Source: Smallanthus sonchifolius
Lineage: Eukaryota; Streptophyta; Magnoliopsida; Asterales; Asteraceae
NCBI GenBank assembly: GCA_023525975.1
Contig: CM042034.1
Location: 6,021,501-6,085,500 of the forward strand
Direction of reading: 5' to 3'
Length of the DNA stretch: 64,000 nucleotides
A model generated the notes under the pieces. It searched no databases and was not told the DNA's origin. It saw only the letters and a program-made list of their open reading frames with translations. A program made the position numbers and the translations under genes. Shown piece after piece: positions 12,313 through 21,701 of the stretch (its first letter is position 1; each line of letters begins with the position of its first letter).

Positions 12313-12650
12313 GATTGAAGTGTGGAATACTTCAAAAAGGTGGACTTGGAGTCAAATACTCCAAGTGCGGGTAAGACGAGTTGTGGTACTCGCAACAAGA
12401 GGTAGTAAACCCAATAAGAAGTGTGGAATACTTCAAAGGGTGGATTTGGAGTAAAATACTCTAAGTGCGGGTAAGACGAGTTATGGCACTCGCACCAAGA
12501 GGTAGTAAACCCAATAAGAAGTGTGGAATACTTCAAAGGGTGGGCTTGAAGTCAAATACTCCAAGTGCGGGTAAGACAAGTTGTGGTACTCGCACCAAGA
12601 GATCGTGAACCTATTTAGAAGTGTGGAATACTTCAATGGGTGAATGAGTG
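12313..12650 (+). repeat. 100-bp tandem repeat inside the solo LTR, 3-4 copies
   Basis: GTGTGGAATACTTCAA starts at 12320, 12421, 12521 and 12621. Each unit also carries GTGCGGGTAAGACGAGTT and CGCACCAAGAGGTAGT. Long frames on either strand here come from the repeat and are not genes. Confidence 0.88.
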
Positions 12651-13104
12651 GTGGTAAATGAATGTAATATGAAAAGAATGTGACTTGTAGTGGAAATGCA
12701 AGTGTTAAGAACCTTAATTGACCAAATGGGTGCAAACGGGTCAAATGGGTAAAAGGGGTGAAAACAAGTGTAATTACTTATTGAATGTGTTTATCGTCAT
12801 TACTAACGGTGATTTATATATGTGGTTATGTAGGGAAATCTTCGACTTAGGTCCAAGTCAAGTCCAAGGCGTGAAGGGTTCTCGTATGCATTTAGGGTGT
12901 TGTTGGGATTTTAAAGGAAAATCCGTAAATGTTGTATAATTTGACATATGATCTATGTTTTGGTGTTTATATATGTGGTATATATGTTTTGAAACCAAAA
13001 CCCAAGTGTAGGAAAAATTTTAGTGTCAAGTTCAATTGAAAAATGGTGGAAAATTGGCTAAGTGTTGGAACTGGGCAAACTGAGTAAACTTTCTGTTTAC
13101 TCAG

Positions 13105-13235
13105 GTTCCCCGCGGTACGCGAGAGCCAGGGAGGCTTCTCTCGCGGTACGCGAGAGACCTGGCTCTGGTCAGGAATTTTTTAGCTCCCTCGCGGTACATG
13201 AGGGGAGTTGTCCAGAATCTCGCAGTACGCGTGAA
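13105..13235. promoter_or_regulatory. Cluster of CGCGGTACGCGAG palindromes near the LTR end
   Basis: Four copies of a near-palindromic GC-rich motif (CGCGGTACGCGAG and variants CGCGGTACATGAG, CGCAGTACGCG) lie within 130 bp of an otherwise AT-rich LTR. The spacing is about 35-50 bp. They can each form a short hairpin. A regulatory, methylation-related or RNA-structural role is inference; the motif itself is plain in the sequence. Confidence 0.6.
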
Positions 13236-13324
13236 AGTAAAAAAAAATTTATGGGATAAAAAGCTTCCGTGTGTGTTTAAATGTTTTTAATAATTGGTGT
13301 TCCAATTAAGGGTGTTACATATGG

Positions 13325-13763
13325 CAGCGTCATGGCCCGAGTTTATGATTGCCATATGAAAAACGGGGAGACAGTGCTTAGCAGGGCACTGTAACTAGTG
13401 ATGTTGGAACTAGTAGAATAAGAGTAACAACGGTTACTCTAGTGACGACAGCCACTAAGCATATAGATTCCTTCGGGAACAAGCATATTGGTTCTTTCGG
13501 GGACAAGCATACAGGTTCCTTTGGAGACAAACATACATGTTCTTTCGAGTACAAGCATATAGGTTCCTTCGGGGACAACAGAAGTTCATTCGGGGGACAA
13601 TAGAGACATAAATAAATTGTAGACACATAATGTACGACTTAATTAATGGTGTACAAAATAACTAAGTATGCTATTAATTGTTTACTATTATGTATTTACA
13701 TAGTAAATACATTGTTTTTCGTTTAATGAGTTTTATACGAACGACACGAGAAAGAAAGATTCT
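13325..13763. repeat. LTR-derived remnant, the right-hand host of the 10.8-kb solo LTR
   Basis: The sequence right of the solo LTR (CAGCGTCATGGCCCGAG, then TTATGATTGCC) resembles 63070-63098 in the large LTR at 60507-63762 (CAACGTCATGGCCTGAG, then TTCATGATTGTCAC). So the 10.8-kb solo LTR landed in an older LTR of that kind. Confidence 0.55.
13455..13597. repeat. 24-bp tandem repeat, about six copies
   Basis: Units of the form GGTTCCTTCGGGGACAAGCA repeat every 24 bp (ACAA anchors at 13479, 13503, 13527, 13551 and 13575). Because 24 is a multiple of three, the minus strand reads as a repeating peptide around KEPICLSP. There is no other coding evidence. Confidence 0.8.
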
Positions 13764-14722
13764 TGTAACATCCCAAAAATAATGACGAAATAATAATAAC
13801 GGGGTTGGGTACACGACGAATGGAACGAACGAGGCCTGATGGGTAGGGCGAATATGGGGCGAACTTAGGGAGGGGATCCTCTCCCCTAAAAAGCCCCAAG
13901 ACCTCATTTCTCTAATTTACCAAGTTCTAGAGATAGAAACCGTGAAGAGAGAAAGGTGTCGGATCAGCTCGAGAATTCAACATCGTGTTGCTCCACAGCT
14001 TGTGAGCAAGACCTCCGGATCAGAAAATCGTTTCAGGTAACGATTCGATCTAGATATGAGTTTTTTTGTTCGTTTTGGGGTTTTCGCGGCTTGAATAAAA
14101 ATGTGACATTTTTACGTATGAAACTTCGAAATAAACATAGACCTGGCTTCTAGAATGAAAAACTAACATTTTGAACATAGAAAGTTTGGGTCTTGGCGAG
14201 ATCAGATCCGCATGAATGGATCTAGGGTTCTTGGGGAAGAAGACATCCCCGCAAGCAAACTTGTTAACTTCACCTGGGGTATTGAATGAACTTGGCCATC
14301 GAACTTGCTATGTTCGCTTGCGGTCTACGATAGGAGAACTTGATAAGTTTGTTGGGTAAATTCACTAGGCATGTTCGCTGAATTTTGGTTGTAGCGAACC
14401 CGTTAAGTTCGCTATGAGCATGTTCGCCAAAGGGCAAGGGTAAGCGAACTTGGTATGTTCGCTGGATATGTTCGCTTGTTTCTACTTGGGCGAACTTAGC
14501 CCTAAGTTCGTCTAAGTCAGAATAAGTAAACCTTTAGAGTTGGGATTGGTCTGATGTGTGTTAACAAATCAATTCAGATCGTATGTGACGCCTGTTGGAC
14601 ATTCGATCAGGACAACTAAAGGCTATCTTATCAGGTGAGTTCTAGAGCACTTTTTTAAATGTTTTTAATAATGTTTTTCGAGTGAAATCAAGCAATGGAC
14701 TGATTCCTCTTTAATACAGGGT
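13764..14722 (+). repeat. Probable 5' part of another LTR, with GCGAAC/GTTCGC motifs
   Basis: TGTAACATCCC at 13764 matches the start of the LTR at 60507 (TGTAACATCCC). AGGTGAGTTCTAG near 14633 matches AGGTGAGTTCTAG near 62702. No end was found. Between 14250 and 14520 the motifs TTCGCT, GTTCGC and GCGAAC occur many times in both orientations, which would allow alternative hairpins. A 33-bp near duplicate (GTGAAATCAAGCAATGG and GTGAAATCGAGCAGTGG) sits at 14681 and 14721. Confidence 0.5.
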
Positions 14723-14821
14723 GAAATCGAGCAGTGGATTGATTCCTCTTTATTTGAGATTGATGCCAAAATTAGGGGATGGCTCACGCCAAGATTGGGA
14801 TATGTACACTTTTATTTCTAA
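14723..14821 (+). pseudogene. Fragment resembling EF1B-gamma (GST-C-like region)
   Basis: A 32-codon frame follows an acceptor-like TTAATACAG and reads EIEQWIDSSLFEIDAKIRGW then LTPRLGY before a stop at 14819-14821. Plant elongation factor 1B-gamma has a very similar IEQWIDF...EIDANI...PR.GY stretch at the start of its GST-like C-terminal subdomain. The rest of that protein (about 410 residues) is not here. The same start, as EIKQWTDSSL, is duplicated 42 bp upstream. I read it as an exon relic captured by, or inserted into, the LTR remnant. The family match is from memory and short. Confidence 0.5.
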
Positions 14822-15082
14822 GTCTTATTTGCGTATATGTGCAGCAAAAAGGCTTATATAAATCAAAACCTCTAACTTGTAGGATTTTAATCCTTAATCT
14901 TTTGGTACATGGAAGACGAGTATTTTTAAATTTTTTATTACCCTAACAATTAACTAAATAAAGTAGGAAATCATATTCTCATTTATGCGTCATTTCCCTA
15001 TCCATTATTACTCGGTTAGGCCTTCAAAGTTCTCAATACTAAATAATATAAGCTTACCTTGACCCTAAATCATGTAAGCATT

Positions 15083-15272
15083 AGGGTTGACATCAAAAGC
15101 CCTAAACAGCGCTTCGTTCGGTAACGTTCGTGAACAAACCCATTTCCTTAATAAACGAACACGAACATGAAATTTCGTTCGGTTAGTGTTCGTGAACAAG
15201 TTCAATGCTTAACGAACGAACACGAACAAGGCTTCGTTCGGTTCGGTTCGGTTCGATTCGTTTACAGCCCTA
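15083..15272. repeat. GTTCG-rich hAT-like fragment
   Basis: The segment is full of GTTCGTGAACA and CGTTCGGTT motifs and ends TTCGTTTACAGCCCT. Inverted, that end gives AGGGCTGTAAACGAA, like the terminus at 55505. The same internal sequence (GACATCAAAAG, then AAATTTCGTTCGGTTAGTG) recurs at 60299-60478. It is followed by a (TTA)n microsatellite at 15271-15302. Confidence 0.6.
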
Positions 15273-16302
15273 CTATTTATTATTATTATTATTATTATTA
15301 TTGTTATAATTAATATCATATTACGTTTTTTTTAACTTCCTGACTCGATCCAATCGAAAAAGAAATTATTTATTTTGTTCTTTTTTTTTAAAGTGATGAC
15401 AATACTTTAGTATGCTATCATTCTCAATTTGCCACATGATTAACGTCAAGTTTGCTTTTTAAAAAGTTATAACTGCTCGATTCTCAAATTTTGTCATGAA
15501 TTTCTAACGCCGACATTAGTCAATTGCTATGAGCTCCTAACAATATTTTTATATTATTTATGTTATGTATATATAAATTGAAAAGTTTTACTCAGGAAAA
15601 CAAATATATTCGCTTATTAAAGTAATAAGCACAATAGTTAACAAGAGAAACCACGTGCCTTAATATTCTACATTTCTACATTGTACTGACCCAACATGTG
15701 AGTATGTAATCCAATCACATGCAACAAAAAATATGTATTATCGCACTAGTCAAGTACAATATGATATAAACAACACTGCCAATTTTATTTTATTATAAAA
15801 CAGAGGTACACATTCTTTGTTTTTTTTTCCGGTTCGCTTTAAGGACAAGTGTAATGGACGTGAAATTGAGGGTGTTAATGCTAACTCACCTATTTTAGGG
15901 CGTGAAACACCTCCCCTTAAAGGTGTGAATGGGGGTAGGGACGAGGTTTGAACCACAGGAGTGGGGGCACAAATGTATGTGTGTGTGTTTGTACGATATG
16001 TATGTGTATATATATATATATATAGTGAAATCATTAAACAATTTAATGATTTGGTTTAGTGGTTACCCATCTACTGATGTGACGATGACGTGACGGGGCG
16101 TTATCATGTCTTTGCATTCACTTTCACCAATATATATAACAATTTGTTTTTAGAAAGCTTAAGAAAGAAATTCTAGCTTAATACATGTATCTACTCTTTA
16201 TTTCATCTTATTGGCAAAGTAGGTAGTACAATTTAATTTATTTGATGTAATTATAAGTCATATAAAAACTCAAATCGTTGTCCTCTTCTTTTCTCCCATT
16301 TT
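15273..16302. other. AT-rich intergenic DNA with microsatellites
   Basis: It contains (TTA)n near 15275, (GT)n near 15980 and (TA)n at about 16004-16024. Minus-strand frames here cross low-complexity DNA and carry no recognisable domain. Confidence 0.4.
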
Positions 16303-17025
16303 CTAACATAATATGGTTTCAACTTGATGACGACGACTTTTACAAACACCACTGAGTTGACCCATAATAAGCTTGTAGGCTAGACCATTGAAGATACGCT
16401 GGTCCGAGCGTAGGATTGGATCAGAGTTCCACAAGGTTAATGAGTGATTTTCTGGTTGCCTTGAGCTCAGAATGATGTGAAAAGACCTGTAAACTAGCAA
16501 CACCGTTAGCCTCTCCATAGGGAAGGGGATTTCCCTACGACCACCCTTCAACGTGAGAATAAGTATTAATCCGGTTTGTGAGTGACTGCAACAAGTGAGA
16601 GGAAGAAGATCCCTTTACATGGTAACGACTCTTCCTATTTATAGCAGGGGGTGTATCATGGTGTCGCTACCATGGCTCTGTCCTGGCGGGAATGCTATTG
16701 GTGGGCCTTCGCCATCAGGGAATATCCTTGTGGTCCACCAGGTGGCAACCGTTAGTTGTAACAGTTTTGTCTGACCTGGAGGGGCCCACTTTGTGCATGG
16801 GGATGTTCCCCTCCGCGCGGCACTCTTGACGGTGTTGTGGTCCCTGCATTCCGTACGCGCAGGTAGGTTTTTGTCTTTTTGTGAGGGGTGATGTGAGGGT
16901 TTGACTTTCATCCGCGTGGTCCTTTGCTCTGCGTGGTCCGTTGTAACGAGTCTAGACACACTGTTAAAGGTATTACATGACCGTTGTAATCTAGTCATCA
17001 ATTTAACACGATTACTACATTGCAT
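16303..17025 (-). repeat. Unclassified retroelement-like remnant with a TATA box on the minus strand
   Basis: Base composition is higher in GC than the surroundings. The minus strand carries TATAAATAGG at 16634-16643 with transcribed-looking sequence downstream, the usual layout of an LTR promoter. Two minus-strand frames (82 and 128 codons) flank it but show no known domain. No paired LTR or target duplication was found, so the class is uncertain. Confidence 0.35.
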
Positions 17026-17218
17026 AAACTTTACAAATTTAAGAACATCGTTCTAAAGGTTTTTATGCAACTTTGTATATCTTGACCCCTAAAGTGCACT
17101 GCCCCTTGACCTAATAAGGAGGCATATCCCTTTACCTATGTTTTGTAGATGCACCATTATAATTGGGTTAGGCACACCATTGTAAGGATCATTTTAAAGA
17201 TATCGTTTTTGGAAATTA

Positions 17219-17480
17219 GAGCATTCACAGCCCGTTCTTTATAAATATGTGAGTGATTTTTGTATATTTTATGGAGTGGTTTAAAGTGGTTGTGAGTGGA
17301 GTAGAGAGAAAAGAAATAAGGTTTTTGTAAATATAAGGATAAAAATAGTGGTTTTTAGTATAATTATATGAATAAGGATAAGGAGAGAGAAAAGTAAAGA
17401 TAAAAGGTAGAAAAAATAGTGTTTTTAGTGTAATTATAAGGATAAGGATATGAAATATAAAGAACGGGCTGAGAATGCTC
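17219..17480. mobile_element. Tourist-like MITE (PIF/Harbinger type), 262 bp, TSD TTA
   Basis: Terminal inverted repeats read GAGCATTCACAGCCCGTTCT on the left and AGAACGGGCTGAGAATGCTC on the right, flanked by TTA at 17216-17218 and 17481-17483. The interior is AT-rich and non-coding. Length, TSD and structure fit a Tourist-like MITE. Confidence 0.85.
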
Positions 17481-17818
17481 TTAGGTAGTAATTGAGTACC
17501 GGAAAAAAATGAAATAAAATTTGAGATTTTAACTTTTTGTCCAAAGTCGATAATAATAGACTATAACAAAAATAGATTAAGTTATAATCGACGGATGTGA
17601 CACTAACGGTCTAACGTAATTGTTAAATAAAAAAATATCTAATAATCAAAGATTTGTCGGTCACTTTTAGGAACTCAGAAAACCAAAGCACCGCTTCCTA
17701 ATCCAACATATTTAGCCTGTCTAAATTGGAATATATGTCACTGATCGAAAGCAAATTACTCGGGTTCATGTTCCACACACTTAACAACTTTTTCCCAAAC
17801 AATACCAACGAGTAGTGA

Positions 17819-18420
17819 CACTACAAAAAACTTGATTTTTACCGACTTAGCAACGACATCGTCGAAAGCCAGTTGGAAACTTTGAAAATTTTATGCGTTG
17901 TTGGGAAAATAATTCTATTTCTTTATTAGTTCATTGCTCCAAAACCAAGCGGGAACTTTGGAAAATTTACTCCCTAAAAACCAAATTCATTGCTCCTTCG
18001 AAAGGCTCTTCCACTGAGTTTGGCGTCCACCATCATCCCCGCCACACCACCACCAACGAAAAAGCACGAAGCCACCGTCGTCCACCTGTGTTCGTCTCTG
18101 TCACTCTTTGTATGTATCTCTCTCATTCTCTGTTCAAATTTGCAGGTAATTTCTCTTGGTTTTGCATCGGAAAGTCTTAATATTACAGTCATCCATACAT
18201 TCAAACATAGTAAATTTGCAATTACGTCGGTAGAAAACACTACTAAGTTACTACTAGTTGGTCAATTCTTGCTGATAAAAAGTTACTACTGAAGCTAAGT
18301 TGGTACCAAACTACATAGTTGCTATCGAAGTGCTCACTTTCTACCGATTGGTCATTTATTACATCTGTGATCAAGTACTATTGTTTTGCTGCGAATGATC
18401 AATTTCTACCCATCAACATT
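17819..18420 (+). mobile_element. Probable CACTA left-end fragment
   Basis: The sequence CACTACAAAAAACTTG at 17819 is a CACTA-type terminus. It is followed by short related motifs (ACCGACTTAGC, GTTACTACTAGTTGG, GTTACTACTGAAGC). A matching right end was not found nearby. A serine/threonine-rich frame at 17990-18292 and its opposite-strand shadow have no recognised domain. Confidence 0.4.
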
Positions 18421-18698
18421 TCCCATTCAACGTGACCCCAGCCAGGGGTGTTGCATTGGACCCAGCCCCGACGACCCACTAGGGCACTGCCTTAAAACTC
18501 CACCTAAGGTCGTGCCCCCTTGGAACCCCCTATGATTTAGGGGCTTTGCCCGTAACAACTTTACAGGTCCCATGATTAAAAAATTATAATAATCTTGATT
18601 GAGTATGCATTCAATACCTTCTAACTCAACCAATATATGTTTTAATATCCAATTTTGTCTTAAGCAAATGCAATTACTTAAAAGAACATTGATGATAA

Positions 18699-18965
18699 GT
18701 GTGTGCCAAAAAAAAAACCGAAAACCGAACTGAATTGTGAATTCGGTTTTCGGCTCGGTTACTAACTGTATTTGAATTGCGAATTCGGTTTTCGGTTCAG
18801 TTATCGGATATACTTTTTTTATTCGGTTTATTCAGTTAGGTTCCAATACGATTCGTTTATTCGGATATACTTTTTTTTAAATCGGTTTGTTCGGTTCGGT
18901 TAACGTATAACGGTTAAAAAAAAATCAAAACCGAACAAACCGTTAACCCAACCTATGAACATCCA
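18699..18965. repeat. TTCGGTT/AACCGAA-rich hAT-like fragment
   Basis: Many copies of AACCGAA and TTCGGTT lie in inverted arrangement, from ACCGAAAACCGAACTG on the left to AAAACCGAACAAACCG on the right. The interior is AT-rich. This is typical of plant non-autonomous hAT elements; exact ends and target duplication could not be fixed. Confidence 0.5.
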
Positions 18966-19387
18966 TTAATAACACTAAAATCACCAATAAAATAAAAACT
19001 CCGATCCCTTTAGTCGTAAGCAAAACAATATTATCTAACAATCTAACATTCCTAGTTACCCAAGCAAATTAATATGACAAAAAAAAGTTTGATTAATCTG
19101 ATTTTTTCTCTGTATATAAAAACAACGAATTGACATAAACTTTAAAATAATAAGCTATTTATGGTATACTACACTTAAACAACCAATAAAACTGTTGAGA
19201 ACAGTTGGTAATTAAACAACATCTTATTATAATAAAACAACTGTTACAAACGAACAAAGAAAAAGCCTCACATCCATATTATCCACAAACATTGTCACAA
19301 TCCTAGATAATTAATTATGAAACAGCAAATGCGGGATCTTATACAACAAATCCATACTGGCAAAAGATAACTACGAAACAATTCTTT

Positions 19388-21595
19388 TCATTTTATCACA
19401 CGTCTACGCGTTTCTTGATATGCAAGTAACGCCTTTATAAGATCGTCTTCCTCAAAATCAGGAAAATATTTCTTAGTGAAATAAAGCTCGCTATACGCCA
19501 TCTGCCACAACATGAAATTACTAAGCCTGATTTCACCGCTCGTTCGGATAACTAGATCCGGGTAGGGATATTCATTCGTTTTTGTATAAAGTGCTTGTTT
19601 GAAATGTGTTTCATTGATCTGGTTTGGAACAAGAATACCATCCTTGATTTTGGTAACAATGCTTCTGCAAGCTTGAAGTATGTCATGTTTGCCACTGTAA
19701 TTGATTCCATAGTTGATATGTGTCCCTGTATTGTTTTTTGATTTCTCCTCTATTTCTGCACATGCCTTTTGGAATGACTTTGGAAGTTTTGTTTTGTTCC
19801 CCATTAAAGTTATTCGACACCCAAGACTGAAATATTAAAAAAAATAATAATAAATAATATTAAGCAGTTTTTTTCATACCCTGAAAAATGTTGATAGGAC
19901 CTGTCTAGCTAAGGGTGAAGGGGCATAACTCTCACAAAAAATTTACCCTTACAAAATTAATCAATGAGGTTGTGCCGCCTTACTTTAACTATTTTCCTAC
20001 CCTAACCTAAAGTGAAGGGGGCACAACCCTAACAAAACTAATTTTTTATTTTTTTTCTTTTTTTCAAGTAAAACAAATAATAATAATAATAAAAATAAAA
20101 TCAATAATAAAAAAAGTACATTAAAAATTAAAAAAAACACTAAATTTAAAAAATACATAAAAATAAATCTAGAAATCACAAGGTCACCCGTATCGACTAG
20201 CTATTTCACGTTTTCGGTATAATTGTATTGTATATATAGAAATCACAATGAGTAGGTTGTTGTGTTGACGAGTTTTGGCTAGAACCGGCCTTTGATTTTT
20301 TTCTAGTTCCGGCTTTTGCTTTTTTGGATTCCATGATTTTTAAGAAGAAATATGGTAGAAAGAAATATTTTTGGGTGTGAAAATTATGGTATAATTGTAT
20401 TGTATATATAGGGAATTTTTTTTTATTTAATATAGCCAATGGCTATAAAGCCGTTTGACCAACGGCTATAAAGCCGTTTGACCAATGGCTACATTCAACA
20501 AATTGCTTCGGGTACATATACCCGCAAAACACAACTTTCTCATTTGGGTACTTGGTCAGTGGCGGTGTACCCGCGCGGGTTCCCATATCCGAGGGGCTTA
20601 CCCGAGGGTGCCCCCTTTACCCTAATTATGCCTCTTTAAACCATTTTCATTTGAGCTGGCCAGATCTGATTAATTTCCAAATTTTTTTAACATTTTGTGT
20701 ACTTTTTTCCTTTAAAATCTCATTTTTTTAATTAATTTAGTATTCAAGTTTCATATATTTTAGTTATTTAAGTATTCAAGTGTCATTAAAAATACAAATT
20801 TATATCAAAACATATATAGTGTACTTTTATATTTTGTATATATAGTTTTGATTTTTATATTAGTTATGACGTTACCTGGTTCTTAAATCGGTCCACTGAT
20901 TCAACCGGTAAGGTAATTAGCTAGCTAGTTTGATGTCCTATCCAGTTCTGAAAACACTGATTTTAAGCGGTCCGGTTATGAGAGACGGTGATATTAAGGT
21001 AACAAACATGCGTACCTCAAGAGCTCCAACGTGTCGTTCCTTAATACATCTTCATACATCTCCATCAAAAAATCAACTTCTACCTGCAATTTCATAGCTT
21101 ATTTACATATAAGTACTTGAGTATCTTATTATTCGAAAACACACATAGCAATATACTCACAGTTGGTCGAATCCAGTTTTCAGTAGAAAATGCATATAGT
21201 GACACTGACTTAATATTCAATTTGGAACATAAGGGAAGGATAGATCTCAATGTAATCCTCATGGCAGCATGACCATCCATCGGCGGCAAACCCTTTTCCA
21301 CAGCCCATCGACGGTTGCCATCCAATATAAACGCAACGTGTTTTGGCATTAGATCTTCTTCAAGACCTGCCGGCAAAGCTTGATCTTCTTGGGTTTTAAA
21401 TTTTTCATCTTGGTAGCTTAGCTCTCTTGTTGTTACATTGGTGGTCGCTGCATGGATTTTTCCAGAGGTTATTGGGGACATGATATTGAGGAAATTAGGG
21501 TTTGAGGAGTGTGGTTTAGGAGCTAAACAAGGTTTGATTGTGAAATTTGGGAAACTGCTGTCATGCTTAAGAGGAGATAGATATGTAAAAGCCAT
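19388..21595 (-). CDS. CPT: cis-Prenyltransferase, plastid-type, complete (3 exons, about 313 aa)
   Basis: The enzyme condenses isopentenyl diphosphate onto an allylic primer in the Z configuration. Plastid members make short-chain products such as neryl diphosphate or longer polyprenols. Exons: 21595-21161, 21083-21016 and 19826-19388, with GT/AG borders, intron phases 0 and 2, and 942 bp in frame. Signature motifs: KHVAFILDGNRRWA (region I with the Mg-binding Asp, residues about 84-97), GHAAM (II), SLYAFSTENWIRP (III), then VEVDFLMEMYEDV, and PDLVIRTSGEIRLSNF with FMLWQMAYSELYF (V). The first 60 or so residues are Ser/Thr/Pro-rich like a transit peptide. A TATA box (minus-strand CTATATAAC) sits about 50 bp before the ATG. 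Intron 2 (1.19 kb) holds AT-rich repeat DNA. The chain length made cannot be told by eye. Confidence 0.9.
19827..21015 (-). other. Intron 2 of the CPT gene, repeat-rich
   Basis: The intron holds A/T homopolymer-rich DNA at 20040-20160. A pair of TATAATTGTATTGTATATATAG copies starts near 20217 and 20391, and a doubled GGCTATAAAGCCGTTTGACCA lies near 20443-20492. A CCGG-containing repeat lies near 20870-20990. Minus-strand frames of 60 and 77 codons inside it lack known domains. The paralogous gene at 49.5 kb has a 541-bp intron here. Confidence 0.6.
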
Positions 21596-21640
21596 GTGTT
21601 TTGGTTTCTATGATTCAAATAAGCAAATCTCGTTTTGCTT

Positions 21641-21650
21641 GTTATATAGA
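21641..21650 (-). promoter_or_regulatory. Putative TATA box of the CPT gene
   Basis: The minus strand reads TCTATATAAC about 46-55 bp upstream of the start codon at 21595. That is a plausible TATA-to-ATG distance for a short plant 5' UTR. Confidence 0.5.
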
Positions 21651-21701
21651 GGAAACAAGACTGAATTGTGTAAAACAACCCCTAAACTTTTTATTGATTA
21701 A

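Larger units (their letters stand above)
10788..13319 (+). mobile_element. Solo LTR, 2.53 kb, TSD TATGG
   Basis: The sequence begins TGTAACGAACC and ends GGGTGTTACA, the TG...CA form of plant LTRs. Exact 5-bp duplications TATGG lie at 10783-10787 and 13320-13324. No gag or pol sequence lies between, so this is a solo LTR left by recombination between two LTRs. Orientation is assumed from the TG/CA ends only. It holds two tandem arrays and a GC-rich palindrome cluster. Confidence 0.82.

Noticed and set aside
12168..12744. Minus-strand frames of 122 and 87 codons
   Set aside because: They lie wholly within the 56-bp and 100-bp tandem arrays of a solo LTR and only mirror the repeat units.
17893..18292. 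Possible small gene with a signal-peptide-like stretch
   Set aside because: Overlapping frames on both strands, no family match, next to a CACTA-type terminus; no splice or promoter evidence beyond chance.
20206..20439. 77-codon minus-strand frame in CPT intron 2
   Set aside because: It is low-complexity Lys/Ser-rich sequence with no known domain, in repeat-derived intron DNA.
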